Positions 62,621 to 64,000 of a stretch of 64,000 nucleotides of DNA are shown one piece after another; position 1 is the stretch's first letter; each line of letters begins with the position of its first letter. The position numbers were made by a program, and so were the translations under genes. The DNA is from Bacteroidota bacterium (GTDB lineage: Bacteria; Bacteroidota; Bacteroidia; Flavobacteriales; Flavobacteriaceae). The stretch is taken from contig JAGXRT010000065.1 of NCBI GenBank assembly GCA_018335575.1, positions 1 through 64,000 of the forward strand. The letters are read 5' to 3'. A model generated the notes under the pieces. That model saw only the letters and a list, made by a program, of their open reading frames with translations. It searched no databases and was not told the origin of the DNA.

Positions 62621-63592
62621 ATGAAGAAATTAAGTATACTAATTCTGGCTGTAATTCTTTTCGTTAACTGTTCGGAAAAGAAAAATGAATTGATTTTAGC
62701 CGAATCAACCGGAAAAATAAACCACTTACTAATAGTTATTAAAAACACACAATGGCAAGGAGAAGTAGGTGATGAAATTAGAAAAATTTTAGGTTCACCC
62801 GTTTTAGGATTACCACAACCCGAGACGCAGTTTAACATCTCACAAGTTGCACCCGAGTATTTTGGACCGATGTTTAAAACTAGTAGAAGTATTTTATACA
62901 TTACTAATGGAAAAGAAAACAAGTTTACTATAAGTAAAGACACTTATTCAAAACCACAACGAATTATTCAAATAGTGGGCACAAATAATTTGGAAATAGC
63001 AAAATTAATAGATCAACATCAAGAAGAATTAATCAACGTATTTAAAAATAATGACTTATACAGTACTCAAAAAGTACTAAATAAAGATTTATGGCCAAAA
63101 GATAAATTTAAAACATTTAAATCATTAGGATTTGAATTAAATATTCCAAAAAAATACCGATTGGTTGATGATAACGGTCAGTTTTTATGGGTTAGAAATC
63201 CTATATCAAGCGGTAGTATGAACATTATTGCTTATACAGTTCCTGTTACTTCTGAAGACGATTTAAAAGGGATGAATATTGTAGCCATGCGTGATTCAAT
63301 AGGAAAGAAATTCATTCCTGGTGGTCCGGAAGGTTCATATATGATTACCGAAGCCGCCTATTCACCACATATTTTCGACATTCAATTAATTGGGAAAAAA
63401 GCCTTTGAAGTTCGTGGAAAATGGGAAGTTTTCGGCGATTTTATGGCTGGACCATTTTTAAATTACACTGTTTATGATGAAAAAAACAATCGGTTTATTG
63501 TAGTAGAAGGATTTACCTATGCTCCTGCAGTTGATAAACGCGACTATATGTTTGAACTGGAAGCAATACTTAAAACATTAAAAATTAATTAA
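62621..63592 (+). CDS. DUF4837 family lipoprotein
   Basis: Lipobox LFVNC; conserved flavobacterial architecture as I recall it. Confidence 0.65.
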   Translation: MKKLSILILAVILFVNCSEKKNELILAESTGKINHLLIVIKNTQWQGEVGDEIRKILGSPVLGLPQPETQFNISQVAPEYFGPMFKTSRSILYITNGKENKFTISKDTYSKPQRIIQIVGTNNLEIAKLIDQHQEELINVFKNNDLYSTQKVLNKDLWPKDKFKTFKSLGFELNIPKKYRLVDDNGQFLWVRNPISSGSMNIIAYTVPVTSEDDLKGMNIVAMRDSIGKKFIPGGPEGSYMITEAAYSPHIFDIQLIGKKAFEVRGKWEVFGDFMAGPFLNYTVYDEKNNRFIVVEGFTYAPAVDKRDYMFELEAILKTLKIN

Positions 63593-63654
63593 AATTCCAT
63601 TCGATTTAATATTTTTCGTAAAATTGTGTTTATAAACATTTAAAAATCAATTAT

Positions 63655-64000
63655 ATGAAAAGACTTATTTTATTTTTTGCGTTATTTATTTGCTACGGCA
63701 ATGGTTTTGCACAATTAGATGTTATTAAAAAACATAGTGGAGAAACAGTTGAAGGAAAGATAGTAAGAGTTGAGGAATATACAATTACTTTTAAGTATGA
63801 TGGTGAAGATGCTGAAAATACCCTAGGAAAATATGCAATTGAAAAAATTGTTTATGGTAAAAGCGGTAGAGTTGAGCAAGTAACGGATAAAATTGAGATA
63901 AACAGCGAAGATGATTGGGAAAAAGTAGTAATTCTTGAAGAGAAATCATACATTGCTGGGTTAAAAAAAGAAGGAGAAATAAAAGGGAAAACCGGATTTG
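63655..64000 (+). CDS. secreted protein of unknown function, truncated by the window edge
   Basis: Open frame from ATG 63655: MKRLILFFALFICYGNGFAQLDVIKKHSGETVEGKIVRVEEYTITFKYDGEDAENTLGKYAIEKIVYGKSG...; signal peptide; missing from the ORF track because it has no stop in the window. Confidence 0.75.
   Translation, partial: MKRLILFFALFICYGNGFAQLDVIKKHSGETVEGKIVRVEEYTITFKYDGEDAENTLGKYAIEKIVYGKSGRVEQVTDKIEINSEDDWEKVVILEEKSYIAGLKKEGEIKGKTGF

Noticed and set aside
1-64000. CRISPR array, tRNA/rRNA genes, prophage or defence island
   Set aside because: No regularly spaced direct repeats, no recognisable tRNA cloverleaf or rRNA segments in the gaps, and no nuclease, restriction-modification, toxin or phage structural genes among the ORFs; a tRNAscan/Infernal run would be decisive.

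Overview
The window is 64 kb of low-GC chromosome from a member of the Bacteroidota, most likely Flavobacteriaceae. Supporting evidence is the presence of GldH, PorZ and a TonB receptor, and TTG-N19-TAnnTTTG promoters. It is almost entirely protein-coding (about 60 CDS), mostly core housekeeping genes. There is one IS256-family insertion. I found no convincing rRNA, tRNA, CRISPR array, prophage or classical defence island. The strongest non-annotated signal is a chromosome-origin domain. (i) A roughly 530 bp, extremely AT-rich gap at 33660-34194 carries five exact copies of TTATTAACA/TGTTAATAA plus near-copies, in a repeated forward/inverted layout. (ii) Gene orientation flips at this gap: by my count 22 minus / 8 plus genes to the left and 21 plus / 8 minus to the right. 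(iii) Two parS-type palindromes, TGTTCCACGTGGAACA (26305-26320) and AAAAGTTCCACGTGGAACTTTT (24390-24411), flank mnmG about 8-10 kb away. Together these suggest oriC lies in the gap. The second notable locus is a tandem LytS/LytTR-type cluster (8.8-14.5 kb). Its third kinase has Leu in place of the phospho-acceptor His (NPHF to NPLF), and it is paired with a receiver-only regulator lacking a LytTR domain. Other points of interest are a hexaheme lipoprotein with a collagen-like GXY linker, and a 1007-aa protein with receiver-like domains fused to a PPDK_N/PEP-synthase ATP-grasp domain. All assignments come from reading motifs by eye; no database search was run.
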